Source of the DNA: Marinomonas rhodophyticola
GTDB taxonomy: Bacteria; Pseudomonadota; Gammaproteobacteria; Pseudomonadales; Marinomonadaceae
DNA length: 64,000 nt
Assembly (NCBI RefSeq): GCF_026113935.1
Contig: NZ_JAPEUL010000007.1
Coordinates: forward strand, 806,001 to 870,000
Direction of reading: 5' to 3'
The translations under genes and the position numbers were made by a program. Below the pieces are notes generated by a model. That model was given only the letters and a program-made list of their open reading frames with translations. It did no database searches and was not told the origin of the DNA. Each line of letters begins with the position of its first letter. Within the stretch, counting starts at the first letter, position 1. This document shows, one piece after another, positions 1 to 10,182 of the stretch.

Positions 1-1363
1 CAGTCAATAAATCTAAACGTTCGGTTAACTTCCATTGATCTTGAGCATAAAGTCCTAGGCGATCGGTTATGGTGGTTTCATCCGTTTTTAAATGCATAGT
101 ATAGCTATTAACATTATCTTGGCCGTAGATAGGATCAGTTAGGCTAAGGTTAGAGACGCCATCGGCTTTGTTTGCATAACTATAGAGAAAACTATTTTTT
201 TGATGGAAATAGTCGCTGCCCACAAGCACTGTATGATCACCTAATTCGGCAATTAAATTGCCAGCCAGCGTAATGCCTTTACGAGTGCGGACTTGGTCAC
301 GGTACTGACGCTGAGTGGTATCCACTGTGCCGTCTTTGTCGCTGTCTATTAGCTTGCTAATTTCATGGTATTTCTGAGTCTCTGTATTTTCAAAATAACG
401 CACAGACACATTGCTGTCTAGCCATGAGTTGATACTGTGATCCAAGCGCGCTTGAAAAACTTGCGCGTCTAGTTCTTGGTAATCGCTTTTTTCGTTATTG
501 TTCCATGAGGTATCAGCCAAGAAATTACCGTCGTCATCGGTGGGAATACCGCGTAAGCGCGCACCAGAAATGTATTGGTGAATGTCGGTATACTGAACCG
601 TCAATGTATTATTACTGTCGATGTCCCAAGCGTAACCTAGATCAATAATCTGGTTTTCTTCTTCCACATTGTTGCGGTAAGAGTCTTGGCCGTCGGAATA
701 AATACCAACACGGTAACGTTGCGATGCGTCTTCGTTGGCAGGACCAGAAGACTCAATGCTACCGCTTAGGAAGTCTTTATTCCCCGCGCTGACTTTTAGC
801 GTGTTTTTCTGTTCATACGCCGGTTTTTTCGTCACATAGTTAATGACGCCACCCGGTTCGCCTGCGCCATAGACTGCGCCAGATGGGCCTTTGAGGACTT
901 GTATTTGTTCTATGGTAAACAACTGAGGAATGGAAAAGTCGCCAAAAGGATCGCCTTTTAAACCGTCATAGAGTACTTCGTCTTGGCTAAAACCTCGTAA
1001 TGTCACTGTGGACACGTTGTTTTGCGACATACCGGAAATAGAACGATACAAGTCGGTGATTTGTCTTGCTGCTTGATCTTCAATGAGTGCTTCGGTTACC
1101 ACCTGAACTGATTGCGGTGTTTCATCTATGGGGGTTGAGGTGCGAGTGGCTAGGGCGGCTTCATCTTCTTTGTAATGGGATAGAGCGCGGCCTTGTACTT
1201 GAAGTGTTTGCAGTTCGATGTCGGATCCTTCCTTAATTTTTGTATCCCAGTCATTGAGATAATCATCATAGGTAATGCTGCTTGAAGTTTCTGCGAAAAG
1301 CACACTGGAGAACACAAGTACTCCACAAGCCTGCATCATCATTAAGGAGGTTCTTAACGTCAT
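1..1363 (-). CDS. TonB-dependent siderophore receptor (partial, C-terminus beyond left edge)
   Basis: Outer-membrane receptor for ferric siderophore uptake, powered by TonB-ExbBD. Reading from the ATG at 1363 gives a signal peptide ending near VLFAETSSS. About 70 residues later a typical plug domain begins (STPIDETPQSVQVVTEALI, then VLKGPSGAVYGAGEPGGVIN), followed by beta-barrel strands rich in aromatic and polar residues. These plug phrases are characteristic of the FhuE/FpvA/FoxA type of siderophore receptor. About 454 residues are visible; the rest of the barrel lies outside the window. A Fur-like site sits just upstream, so iron-repressed expression is expected. The cognate siderophore cannot be told from the sequence. 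Confidence 0.93.
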   Translation of the reverse strand, partial: MTLRTSLMMMQACGVLVFSSVLFAETSSSITYDDYLNDWDTKIKEGSDIELQTLQVQGRALSHYKEDEAALATRTSTPIDETPQSVQVVTEALIEDQAARQITDLYRSISGMSQNNVSTVTLRGFSQDEVLYDGLKGDPFGDFSIPQLFTIEQIQVLKGPSGAVYGAGEPGGVINYVTKKPAYEQKNTLKVSAGNKDFLSGSIESSGPANEDASQRYRVGIYSDGQDSYRNNVEEENQIIDLGYAWDIDSNNTLTVQYTDIHQYISGARLRGIPTDDDGNFLADTSWNNNEKSDYQELDAQVFQARLDHSINSWLDSNVSVRYFENTETQKYHEISKLIDSDKDGTVDTTQRQYRDQVRTRKGITLAGNLIAELGDHTVLVGSDYFHQKNSFLYSYANKADGVSNLSLTDPIYGQDNVNSYTMHLKTDETTITDRLGLYAQDQWKLTERLDLLT

Positions 1364-1405
1364 AATTTAAACCAGATAGAAGATGAAAAGGATGTGTATA
1401 GTAAT

Positions 1406-1424
1406 TGTTATGATAGTCATTATC
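1406..1424 (-). promoter_or_regulatory. Fur box upstream of the TonB receptor
   Basis: Read on the minus strand the site is GATAATGACTATCATAACA. By my count it matches the 19-base Fur consensus at 14 positions, including the GATAATGA half-site. It lies about 43 bases before the receptor start codon, where a repressor would cover the promoter. Iron-dependent control is an inference from this match and from the gene's function. Confidence 0.7.
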
Positions 1425-1571
1425 AAATGTGAATGGGCTTACATTACTTACGATAGGTCTATTTAGGTGTGGTTATGGAGTGGATGTGGTTATGTGTTGG
1501 ATGCGCTTAGGAGTGCTTGCTAAATAAAGCCACCACAGACTCAGATTTAGTCTTGTAGTGGCTTTTGGAAA

Positions 1572-1832
1572 TTAGGCTTTTTCTGCCGCCAGTCTGGAGG
1601 CTTTGATGTAGCCTTGCAGCGTATCTTTTAATTGCAGGCGTTGTTTTTTGAGTTTTTCTTCTTCCAGGGTGGTTGAAGGGATAATTTCTTGTTCCATTTT
1701 TTCCACTTCTTTTGTTAAGTGGTGGTATTCGTCATAGAGTTTTTTAAAGTGTGCATCGTCCATTTTAAGCTGGTGGATGTCGTCTTTGAATTCAGGAAAT
1801 TCGTTCACTAAACTATGGTCTTCAATTGGCAT
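1572..1832 (-). CDS. YdcH-family small protein (DUF465)
   Basis: An 86-residue protein of the DUF465/YdcH family. The opening MPIEDHSLVNEFPEFKDDI and the DAHFKKLYDEYH segment are the family signature. The remainder is a charged coiled-coil helix ending in RLAAEKA. A clear Shine-Dalgarno (aggaggc on the minus strand) precedes the start. Members are small cytoplasmic coiled-coil proteins without an established role, so no function is assigned. The gene stands alone between the receptor and the DUF748 gene. It is intact and of the usual family length. Confidence 0.85.
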   Translation of the reverse strand: MPIEDHSLVNEFPEFKDDIHQLKMDDAHFKKLYDEYHHLTKEVEKMEQEIIPSTTLEEEKLKKQRLQLKDTLQGYIKASRLAAEKA

Positions 1833-2078
1833 AATTGCCTCCTATATTGATTCTATCTTGATTAAGATTAACCTAGTTGTGCTGATTTTCTCTTGATGCT
1901 AGTCAGGCTTTGTTCACTCTATAAAAATTTAACCTGCTATTTTTGCATCCGTTTCGGCATCTGTTTTTTTCATGCCTCATCTACTGTTATGGCCTGTTTA
2001 TTTTGTTTTTCAATGGTGGGTGTAAAGTCTAGGGAAGGTTGCACTTTTGCCTGAGATTCTTTGCCTTTTTTTGACATA
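1833..2078. other. Intergenic stretch with a doubtful 35-codon ORF
   Basis: No convincing gene. On the minus strand an open frame runs from the ATG at 2077 to a TGA at 1970 (35 codons, beginning MSKKGKESQAKVQPSL and ending ITVDEA). A 14-codon frame overlaps its stop in ATGA fashion. The longer frame has plausible amino-acid use, but it has no ribosome binding site and starts inside the T-run of the terminator of the upstream gene. I treat it as unproven. Confidence 0.25.
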
Positions 2079-2105
2079 AAAAAAGCCGCGGGCTATCGCG
2101 GCTTT
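2078..2105 (-). terminator. Rho-independent terminator after the DUF748 gene
   Basis: Nine-base stem AAAGCCGCG/CGCGGCTTT with a six-base loop, followed on the minus strand by a run of T. It lies about 30 bases after the corrected stop of the DUF748 gene. Confidence 0.85.
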
Positions 2106-2133
2106 GCTGTGTGGAATGCTAGTAAGTTGAACT

Positions 2134-5100
2134 TTAAAAGTTCAACTCCACCCTTGGTTTGCTGCTCTTGGAAAGGTCAATTTCAGGTGAACAAAGAAAA
2201 TTCGTGATGAAGCGATACCTTCATTAACCAAATAGTCTTTTAAGTGATCGGCGCGCTTTTGCGCCAGCACTCTGGCCTTTTCTTTGCTCTCATCATCGAT
2301 CGACACAGGGGGGCTGGGAAGACCCAAGTCAAGATAACTGGCGATGCCACATGCTTTAAGCTGACTGTCTTTTTTGTCTTTCATCAATGCGCTAAGCTGC
2401 TGCAAGAAAACGGCTTGAGACTCATTTAAGTTACTGTCTTCGGCAGTAAATATCAGCGGTTCTACACGAATTCTCAGGAGCTGGTCTCCTGCAAATTGAG
2501 CAATGCTGATGACGTTTGCGTAGGGCACGAAGGTTTGCATTAAATAAGTGCTCGATGCGCTAAACAGTGCTTTTCGAACGGGCAAGAGCAAGAAGTCTTG
2601 CCAACCAAATGCAGGGTTTTCGATATCACCAGAAAGTGGAATATCCAAGCCAATATTATTGTCACTGTCTTTTAGGACGCTAACAGCAATATTAAGCGGT
2701 ACGGCACCCGCCTTGATAACAGTGCTGCTGTCTTGGCGGCCACCCAAATCAAATTCCCTTAATAAAACATGCGATGTTCCATCCAGTATACCATTTTTAG
2801 ATTTGAGCTTTAGATCTAGGTCTAACTGTCCTGAGTCAATTTGATAACCCAAAATAGTGGCAAGATAAGAGGAATAAGGTGGCAGTTCGGCTTCCTTTAT
2901 AACGAGCCTCGCTGTCCATGGTTAGTTTGTCGGCAAGCGGCCAAATGGTTACGTCACCTTGTAAGGTGGCATATTTGCCGTTGCGAGCTTTCAAGGCCAG
3001 AACAGTGGCTTGATCTTTCTTTTGCGTATTGAGGTTTCGTAAAGACAATGTTTCGATTTCTAATGTGCGCTGTAAGGCTGGCGAAATACTGTTATCTTGC
3101 ACATAAATACTGGATGAACCTGTCGTGTCATAAGCGTCTAAAATCACATAGTAGGGCGCTTTGAAGGCTGGATTTTGTTCTGCTTGTTGTGTGTTTTTAA
3201 TGACATTTTTAGCGTCTTCTTCCCTAGGAGACGTTCGGTTTTTTATTGACGTTTGCGGCGCTTTCTGTTGTTCAGTGTCGACAAATACAAGGTTTTTAAT
3301 ACGTTTTTGCGCATCTAATATCAGGTTTACCTTGGCGGAGTCGACAGTGACCTGCTTGATTTTGGCACCGTCTTGAGTTGCGTTTACCTGTTCGATTTTG
3401 ATGTTGCCAATTTTGCTTAATGCCGGTTGTGCTTGATTGGTATTAGGTTCGGAAATTGGTTCTGAGACGGTTAGGTTGGCAATGTTTAATTGCGCTAGGG
3501 AAGCGTCAAAATCTTTGTCTTGTTGGGTAAAAGTCAGACCCGTGATGTCCGCGTTGCGCCAAGAGGCGAGGCGTTTAGTATCACTAAGCAGACTATCTAC
3601 TGACTCGCTTGTAATATTGATATTGCTGCCTTTTATAGCAGGTGGTTGTTGATTAACTTGCTCTATATTTAATTCGTCTGCAGTCAGGTTGGCAGACCCT
3701 AATGAAAATTGTTTTTCATCACTTTGTTTAGCTTTTAAGCCTTTAATACCTATTACTAATTGGTTGTTTTGCACGGCAAGCGTGTCGCCGTTTTTTTGTA
3801 GCGAAAGCGTGTTTGTTAAATTAAAAGTGTCGTAGTCTGCTGTGTTACCTGCTTGTTGTACGGATAAGCCATTGCTTTGGATATCCCCAAGTAGTGAGGC
3901 AGTCAGTGTGTCAGTGTGATCCATTGTAAAAGCGATGTCGTTTAGTGCAATGTGTAGCTGTTTGTTTTGCACCGCAAGACTTTCTGAGGAAAGGGAAAAC
4001 TCGCTCATGTCTAATATAGAAGAGGCAAGTTTGGCGCTAAGTCCAGATTGTTCTTCCTGTTTTACATCAAAGGGCGCTCTTAATGCTAAGTCGTCGAATT
4101 GTACCTTTTGCTCGGTTTGAGCAAACATAGATTTTCCTAGCTGTAAATCAAGGTCGCCAGTCGCGGTTAATCCCATTTTATTCCGTGCTATATCCAATGG
4201 TGTTTTAAGTACTAGGCTGTCAAATTGTGCATTTTTTTCGGACTGAGCAAAGAAAGATTTGTCTAATTGCAAATCAAGGTCACCAGTCGCAGTCAGCCCA
4301 AATTCATCATTTTGCTTTATGTCGAATGGCATTTTCAGCACAAGTGTATCAAGTTGTGCTTTTTGTTCTGCTTGAGTAATTAGAGACTGCTCTAGCTGCA
4401 AATCAAGGTTGCCGTTTGCCGTTAAGCCCTGTTTATCTCGCATAATAGTGAAAGGCGTATTTAGGGTTAATTCTTCAAATAGTGCAACGAGATCTGTTTG
4501 CTCAAAGTGTGTCTGCGTAGATTGTAAACTAAGCGTTCCTGCCGCTGTCAGCTGATCCGCTGAGGTAACATGAATATTGGCTTCTGAAAGTGCGAGCGAT
4601 GTTGATTTTGATGTGACTTTGTCTTGCTCACCTAAAGGTAAATCTAGACCTTCAACTTGAGTGTTTAGCATGAGGCTTTTGATATCAAAAACAGGAGCGC
4701 CATCAACTTGTGTTTGAGCAAACTGAAAACCTCCTGTTAAGTCTACTTGTCCCTTGCTTTCATGATAGGGGGAGGGAAGAAAATGGCGAATACTCTGAAT
4801 GGGTAAATGTATCTTGGTAATTTGGAGGTCGGCATTAGCTTTTTCTGGAGAATAGTCAAATTGGCTATTTAAGGACAATGTGGCGTTGTTTATTTGAGCG
4901 GCCAAAGAAACATTGCCTTGCCAAGACAATCCCTGGCCTGATAAGTCGTTTACTGCAAAGTTGTTTAGGCTGATGGTGTCTATTTTTGCCGGTAGGCTGG
5001 GGTCCGGCTGACGAGATAGGTTTACTTGGCTGTTGGTAAATGAAAAATAGGGCAGCGTTATCGCCCACGGCGCTGTTGTTTCAGGCTCAGGCTCGGATTC

Positions 5101-5502
5101 TTGTTGATCTTCAGGGGCAATGAATTGGGCCGTGTTAATCCCAGCGATGATCCAGTCTTTTCCTTGTTGGACAACTTTTAGATGCAAGTCTTCAATGCTG
5201 GCTTCTGATAGATGCACGGTTTTGGTAAAAAGAGGCCATATTTCTACTTTGACAATGGCGCGTTTGAGTGTGAGCGTATCTTGCGTTTTATCTTGAACCA
5301 CAATGTCTTTTACATCGATTTTAGGCGGGAAAAAATCGACGTCCAGCTTGCCAATCGATAGTGCTTGTCCTTGTTTCTGAATGTAAGACGTTAAATAGTG
5401 TTCTGCAATAAAAGGCGTTGCCAACCATAAACTGGTAATAAGTGCGGTTAGGGCAGCAAATGGATAGAAGATAAAATGTCGAAAGTGTCGGCGTGTCATC
5501 AT
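2134..5502 (-). CDS. DUF748 envelope protein (AsmA-like), two apparent frameshifts
   Basis: Large periplasmic protein of the DUF748 family (AsmA-like superfamily). It opens with an N-terminal membrane anchor (MMTRRHFRHF, then a hydrophobic segment to about residue 35) and a long repetitive beta-rich region. In that region the phrase GLTANGNLDLQLEQS recurs four times. The C-terminus is OmpA-like (KARVLAQKRADHLKDYLV). The frame breaks twice. At 2904-2910 the bases read GAG[G]CTC on the coding strand; removing one base gives DSELVIKEAELPPYSSY and then LGYQIDSGQ. At 2193-2195 one T is missing from a T-run; restoring it gives SPEIDLSKSSKPRVELNF and a stop at 2134. The repaired protein has 1122 residues. 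The start at 5502 was chosen because upstream codons fall inside the ybaN frame. Both shifts look like sequence errors. Confidence 0.82.
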
Positions 5503-5528
5503 AAAGCTTGTCAAAATACCTGTAAAAA

Positions 5529-5927
5529 TTAGCGAGTTTTGTCGTTGTCTTCTGAACGAATTGGCATGCGCAGTAAGTAAGTCATGACACATAAGCCGAT
5601 TATAAGTAGTCCAAGGGTCGCCCAGAAACGCGATACAACAATCATAGATATGGCCATACCGATCCACATGAAAATAATGGCGCGATTTCGTGCGCGTCGT
5701 GGAATGCCGTCAGAAGACTGCCAATCATTCACAATAGGACCAAAAAATTTGTGATTGAGCAACCATGCATGAAATCGCTTGGATGATTTAGAAAAGCACC
5801 ATGCCGCCAGCAATACGAATGGAGTCGTGGGGAGTAAGGGTAAAAAAATACCAATAATGCCAGATATGAGAGAGAACCATCCCAATAGCAGATACAGAAT
5901 TCGCTTTCCTTGCATAGATAGGCCCAT
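5529..5927 (-). CDS. ybaN: YbaN family inner-membrane protein (DUF454)
   Basis: A 132-residue inner-membrane protein of the DUF454/YbaN family. The signature LGWFSLISGIIGIFLPLLP, the following TTPFVLLAAWCFSKSS and the RNRAIIFMWIGMA segment are all present. They form an N-terminal membrane segment and two more near residues 85-120. The function of the family is unknown. It lies 26 bases upstream of the DUF748 start, so the two are probably co-transcribed. A start at codon 5 (MQGKRILY) is equally possible, because neither ATG has a strong ribosome binding site. Confidence 0.85.
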   Translation of the reverse strand: MGLSMQGKRILYLLLGWFSLISGIIGIFLPLLPTTPFVLLAAWCFSKSSKRFHAWLLNHKFFGPIVNDWQSSDGIPRRARNRAIIFMWIGMAISMIVVSRFWATLGLLIIGLCVMTYLLRMPIRSEDNDKTR

Positions 5928-5939
5928 CTTAGTGAGAAG

Positions 5940-5971
5940 AAAAACGGGCTTTCACAATATCGCCCGTTTTT
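5940..5971 (-). terminator. Terminator after rnt
   Basis: Ten-base stem AAAAACGGGC/GCCCGTTTTT with a 12-base loop, nine bases beyond the rnt stop on the minus strand. It is symmetrical with T-runs on both strands, and separates rnt from ybaN. Confidence 0.85.
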
Positions 5972-5980
5972 ATTATGGCG

Positions 5981-6649
5981 CTATTTTCCTGAATGGAAAA
6001 TAGCTTCCATGCTCTCTTCTTCTGCATTTTCGACAAGTGGCCAGCCACCAAGACGTTTTAAACGATTGACCATTTCACAGAAAAGCTCTGCGGTTTTTTC
6101 GGTATCGTATTTTGCTGAATGGGCTTCTGAGTTGCTAAACGGAATAGATGCTGCTTCACAAGCTTTTGCTAATACGGTTTGTCCAAATACCAAACCCGCT
6201 AAACTGGCCGTGTCAAAGCTAGAAAAAGGGTGGAATGGATTGCGCTTAATATCAGCACGTTCAATCGCCGCATTTAAAAAACCGTGATCAAACGCTGCAT
6301 TATGGCCAACTAATATTGCTCTTTTACAACCCACGGATTTCAGCTCTTTGCGAACTTTGGCAAACATTAGGTTGATGGCTTCGCTTTCTGGCATGTCTTG
6401 ACGACCAGGAGCAAAGGGATCAATGCCAGTAAAGTCGAGTGCGGCTTTTTCAAGGTTAGCACCTTCAAATGGCTTGATTAAAAACTCTAAGGTTTCATGG
6501 ATATACATGTCGCCATTTTCATCCATTCGTAGAATGCTGGCGGCCATTTCTAATAAAGCATCGGTTTTTTGATTAAAGCCTGCGGTTTCTACGTCGATAA
6601 CAACAGGTAGGAAGCCGCGGAATCTATCTTTGATTTCATGGTTTGACAA
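5981..6649 (-). CDS. rnt: Ribonuclease T
   Basis: RNase T, a DEDD-family 3'-5' exonuclease that trims the 3' ends of tRNA and other stable RNAs and acts as a homodimer in the cytoplasm. All three exonuclease motifs are visible: [10 protein letters not shown] near residue 17, [12 protein letters not shown] near residue 118, and [14 protein letters not shown] near residue 185, which supplies the catalytic His and Asp. At 222 residues it has the normal length. It is divergent from motY, an arrangement known from Vibrio and other gammaproteobacteria. No defects are seen. Confidence 0.95.
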   Translation of the reverse strand: MSNHEIKDRFRGFLPVVIDVETAGFNQKTDALLEMAASILRMDENGDMYIHETLEFLIKPFEGANLEKAALDFTGIDPFAPGRQDMPESEAINLMFAKVRKELKSVGCKRAILVGHNAAFDHGFLNAAIERADIKRNPFHPFSSFDTASLAGLVFGQTVLAKACEAASIPFSNSEAHSAKYDTEKTAELFCEMVNRLKRLGGWPLVENAEEESMEAIFHSGK

Positions 6650-6744
6650 AAGAAGGTCCTTAATTCTGCCGCTTGATCAACAGTAACGGTATACAATAGG
6701 ATCGGATCATAACACATTTGATAATGCTTGAACGAGATGTCTAA

Positions 6745-7632
6745 ATGGGAATTCCCCAACAACTTCTAATTCGCACCACATTTTTGCTCACTATGGCCAT
6801 GCCATTTGCGCAGGCTAATGCCATTATTCATTACCAATCCGGTATTTCGGACTCTGAGTGGCTTCTTTCCGGCGATATATTTTCGTGCAGTTTAACGCAT
6901 CCGGTGCCGAATTATGGGGAAGGTCACTTTATTAAAGAAGCGGGTGAACCAATGAAATTTATTTTGCAGCCGCAAAATGAAAAATTGAGTTACCGCCAAG
7001 TGTACATTATTTCTCAAGCACCAGATTGGTCTCCTGGAGTGAAGCCCGAGACCCTAGATATTTTGTCTTACCCAGGCTACGGTTTGACCGTAGAAGTAGG
7101 GGGGATGGTTGCTGAAAGAATGTTGACGAGCCTAGATCGTGGGCGTCACCCTGTGGTGGCGGGAACGGCGTGGGAAAATAGCCGTGAGACTATCGAAGTG
7201 GGGTTGTCGAACATTAATTTTGCGCCAGCTTACACCGAATTTAGGCGCTGTTTAGCCAGTTTGTTGCCGGTAAATTACGATCAAATTGCGAGAACGGCGG
7301 CGTTATTTCCGACCAATGGGGTGAACCTGACAGATCGGATTAAGGCGCGTTTGGATCTAGTCGCCTTGTATGTTTCTTCAGACCCTAGTGTGGAATATAT
7401 TTATATTGATGGTCATACTGATTCGATTGGTTCGCGTCGAGATAACCGCGAGCTATCAAAAGAGCGTGCTGAAAGAGTGACGTCTTATCTTTTGGAGAAA
7501 GGGGTGCCTGCTGAAAAAATTATTTCCCGTTATCATGGTGATCGATATCCAGCGATGACAAACAATACTGCTTCAGGTCGAGAGCGTAACCGACGCGTAA
7601 CGATTCGTTTAGAAAAAATAGATGCGAATTGA
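6745..7632 (+). CDS. motY: Sodium-type flagellar stator protein MotY
   Basis: MotY forms the periplasmic T-ring that anchors the sodium-driven PomAB stator. The 295-residue protein has a signal peptide (to about residue 25, PFAQANA). A MotY-type N-terminal domain contains paired cysteines (DIFSCSLTHPVPNYGEG and FRRCLASLLPV). The C-terminal OmpA-like peptidoglycan-binding domain has the TDSIGSRRDNRELSKERA motif and ends GRERNRRVTIRLE. Its length and its position divergent from rnt match Vibrio motY. The start at 6745 lacks a strong Shine-Dalgarno but leaves a sensible signal sequence. Confidence 0.9.
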   Translation: MGIPQQLLIRTTFLLTMAMPFAQANAIIHYQSGISDSEWLLSGDIFSCSLTHPVPNYGEGHFIKEAGEPMKFILQPQNEKLSYRQVYIISQAPDWSPGVKPETLDILSYPGYGLTVEVGGMVAERMLTSLDRGRHPVVAGTAWENSRETIEVGLSNINFAPAYTEFRRCLASLLPVNYDQIARTAALFPTNGVNLTDRIKARLDLVALYVSSDPSVEYIYIDGHTDSIGSRRDNRELSKERAERVTSYLLEKGVPAEKIISRYHGDRYPAMTNNTASGRERNRRVTIRLEKIDAN

Positions 7633-7666
7633 TTTTCTAACTTTTTACGTGTTTTGAAACCGCGTT

Positions 7667-7710
7667 AAAGCCCTTCTTTACTGATTTATCTGAGCAAAGA
7701 AGGGCTTTTT
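7667..7710 (+). terminator. Terminator after motY
   Basis: Thirteen-base perfect stem (AAAGCCCTTCTTT/AAAGAAGGGCTTT) followed by T's, 34 bases after the motY stop. Confidence 0.9.
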
Positions 7711-7819
7711 GCTTGCTAAGCAAGAATCGAGATCTTACACTTACAGCCCCTTTTTTAAATTATTAGCGCCGCCATGTACTGGTGTGGGAGCGCGAGCCTC
7801 GTTGAGGAGAATAGAGATA

Positions 7820-9052
7820 ATGTCTGACGTGAAGAAGGTAGTGCTTGCCTATTCTGGCGGCCTGGATACTTCCGTAATCGCGAAGTGGCTTCAAGAAGAG
7901 TATAACTGTGAAGTGGTTACCTTTACCGCTGATTTGGGTCAGGGTGAGGAAGTTGAACCAGCTCGTGCTAAAGCTCAAGCGTTGGGTATTAAGGAAATCT
8001 ACATTGAAGATTTGCGTGAAGAATTTGTTCGCGACTTCGTTTTCCCTATGTTCCGTGCTAATACGATTTACGAAGGTGAATACCTGTTAGGTACATCTAT
8101 TGCGCGTCCTTTGATCGCAAAACGCTTGATCGAAATCGCCAATGAAACTGGCGCTGATGCGATTGCTCATGGCGCGACTGGTAAAGGTAACGACCAAGTG
8201 CGTTTTGAACTAGGTGCTTACGCTCTGAAACCTGGCGTAAAAGTGATTGCACCTTGGCGTGAATGGGATCTAACGTCCCGTGAAACCCTAATGGCGTACT
8301 GTGAAAAACACAATATCCCAGTGGATTTCTCAACGAAGAAGAAGAAATCTCCTTATTCTATGGACGCTAACCTACTGCACATTTCTTTTGAAGGTGATCA
8401 GTTGGAAGATCCATGGACAGAGCCAGAAGACGATATGTGGCGCTGGTCTGTTTCTCCTGAAGAGGCGCCTAATGAAGCGACTTACATTGAGATTGGCTAT
8501 GAAAAAGGCGACCCAGTGTCTATCAATGGTGAGGCTATGTCTCCAGCGACTATTTTGGCGACATTGAACAAAATTGGCGGTGCAAACGGTATTGGTCGTG
8601 TTGACATCGTAGAAAACCGTTTCGTAGGCATGAAAGCGCGTGGTTGCTATGAAACACCTGGTGGCACCATCATGATGAAGGCACACCGTGCGATTGAGTC
8701 TATTACGTTAGACCGTGAAGCAATGCACCTAAAAGATGAGATGATGCCGCGTTATGCGAAGTTGATTTACAATGGCTTCTGGTGGTCGGAAGAGCGCCGT
8801 ATGATTCAAGCTTTGATCGATACGTCACAAAAATACGTGAGCGGTACTGTGCGTCTTAAACTGTACAAAGGCAACGTAAGTGTGGTTGGTCGTCAATCAG
8901 CAAACAGCTTGTTTGACAGCAAAATTGCGACATTTGAAGATGATGCAGGTGCATACGATCAAAAAGACGCAGCGGGCTTTATTAAGCTAAACGCACTACG
9001 TATGCGTATTGCCGCTCAAAAAGGCCGTGGTTTTCTAGATTCTGATAAGTAA
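7820..9052 (+). CDS. argG: Argininosuccinate synthase
   Basis: Condenses citrulline and aspartate with ATP in the penultimate step of arginine synthesis. The N-terminal PP-loop [15 protein letters not shown] at residue 9, the central [17 protein letters not shown] segment and the [12 protein letters not shown] region are typical of the family. I chose the ATG at 7820, giving [14 protein letters not shown], because gaggaga lies ten bases upstream. An earlier in-frame codon at 7709 would add an unrelated N-terminus inside the motY terminator. The resulting 410 residues fit the family. Monocistronic, with its own terminator. Confidence 0.97.
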   Translation: MSDVKKVVLAYSGGLDTSVIAKWLQEEYNCEVVTFTADLGQGEEVEPARAKAQALGIKEIYIEDLREEFVRDFVFPMFRANTIYEGEYLLGTSIARPLIAKRLIEIANETGADAIAHGATGKGNDQVRFELGAYALKPGVKVIAPWREWDLTSRETLMAYCEKHNIPVDFSTKKKKSPYSMDANLLHISFEGDQLEDPWTEPEDDMWRWSVSPEEAPNEATYIEIGYEKGDPVSINGEAMSPATILATLNKIGGANGIGRVDIVENRFVGMKARGCYETPGGTIMMKAHRAIESITLDREAMHLKDEMMPRYAKLIYNGFWWSEERRMIQALIDTSQKYVSGTVRLKLYKGNVSVVGRQSANSLFDSKIATFEDDAGAYDQKDAAGFIKLNALRMRIAAQKGRGFLDSDK

Positions 9053-9096
9053 TCGTTTGTTACGTTAAAAGTAGCGATTTAGAAAAATAAGCTTTC

Positions 9097-9136
9097 AAAA
9101 AACGCTCCATTCTTGCAGAATTGGAGCGTTTTTTAT
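9097..9136 (+). terminator. Terminator after argG
   Basis: Stem AAAAAACGCTCCA/TGGAGCGTTTTTT followed by a T-rich tail, 45 bases after argG. Confidence 0.9.
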
Positions 9137-9253
9137 TTTTGTACACTTGGTCAGTATTCGCTGGTGAATTGACATAGCATGTCGCTTTGCAGAATGAACA
9201 GTAGAATGAAATGTGCCGATACGTAAAGCACGCTGATCTGAAGGAAGAGAATT

Positions 9254-10144
9254 ATGACAATTTATAACTTTGGTTCGATTAACCTCGACCACCTTTATCA
9301 GCTAGATCATTTTGTTCGCCCTGGCGAAACCATGGCGTCCAATAGCTACCAATGTTTATTGGGTGGCAAAGGAGCAAACCAATCTGTTGCGCTTGCTAAA
9401 GCGGGTGCTGATGTAAAGCACGTGGGTGCGATTCATCACAGTGATCAAAGTATTATCGACCAGTTAGAGTCGCTGGGCGTCAATACGGATCTTATTCGTC
9501 GTATTGATGTGCCAACAGGGCACGCGATTATTCAGCTGACCAAAGAAGCGGAAAACTCCATCATTTTGTATCAAGGTGCGAATCATGCTTTAACTCAAGA
9601 GCAAGTTGATCAAGTCTTGTCGAGTGCTAATGAAGGCGATTGGGTGTTACTACAAAACGAAACCAACCTAATTGAATACATCATGCGTAAAGCGCAAGAA
9701 AACAAACTGAACGTGGCATTTAACCCCGCACCGATGGACGTGGAATTGACCAAAAAGGTTCTGGAATTCGTGGACTTGTTGATCGTCAACGAAGTGGAAG
9801 CGATGGACTTAATTGGTACGAAAGACATCGATAGCACGATTGAGGCTTTCCCGAAAGCTTACCCTGACTTAGCGGTGTTAATGACGTTAGGCAAAGCGGG
9901 CGTTTGTTATTTCAGTGATAATAAAACTTTATCGGTAGAGGCGTTTTCTGTTGACGCGGTAGATACCACAGCGGCGGGTGATACCTTCATTGGTTTTTGT
10001 TTATCATCGTTAATGAAGGGTGACGAAATCAAGCAAGCCATGACGCGTGCTTGCGCTGCTTCTGCTATTTGTGTCACGCGTTTAGGTGCAGCATCTGCCA
10101 TACCTACACAAGAAGAAGTAACGGCTTTTCTTGCTAAACACTAG
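9254..10144 (+). CDS. rbsK: Ribokinase-family sugar/nucleoside kinase
   Basis: PfkB-family kinase, most like ribokinase, which phosphorylates D-ribose with ATP. Seen are the N-terminal GSINLDHLYQLDHFVRPGET, the GGKGANQSVALAKAGA substrate-binding motif near residue 36, and the C-terminal DTTAAGDTFIGFCLSSL motif, which supplies the anion hole and catalytic Asp. At 296 residues it is slightly short but complete. It lies 38 bases before a nucleoside hydrolase. The pair would release ribose from nucleosides and then phosphorylate it. Substrate specificity for ribose is inferred from this context and could be another pentose or nucleoside. Confidence 0.87.
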   Translation: MTIYNFGSINLDHLYQLDHFVRPGETMASNSYQCLLGGKGANQSVALAKAGADVKHVGAIHHSDQSIIDQLESLGVNTDLIRRIDVPTGHAIIQLTKEAENSIILYQGANHALTQEQVDQVLSSANEGDWVLLQNETNLIEYIMRKAQENKLNVAFNPAPMDVELTKKVLEFVDLLIVNEVEAMDLIGTKDIDSTIEAFPKAYPDLAVLMTLGKAGVCYFSDNKTLSVEAFSVDAVDTTAAGDTFIGFCLSSLMKGDEIKQAMTRACAASAICVTRLGAASAIPTQEEVTAFLAKH

Positions 10145-10182
10145 TAAGCCAAAACGCTTAGAGAATAAAGAGGACGTGAAAT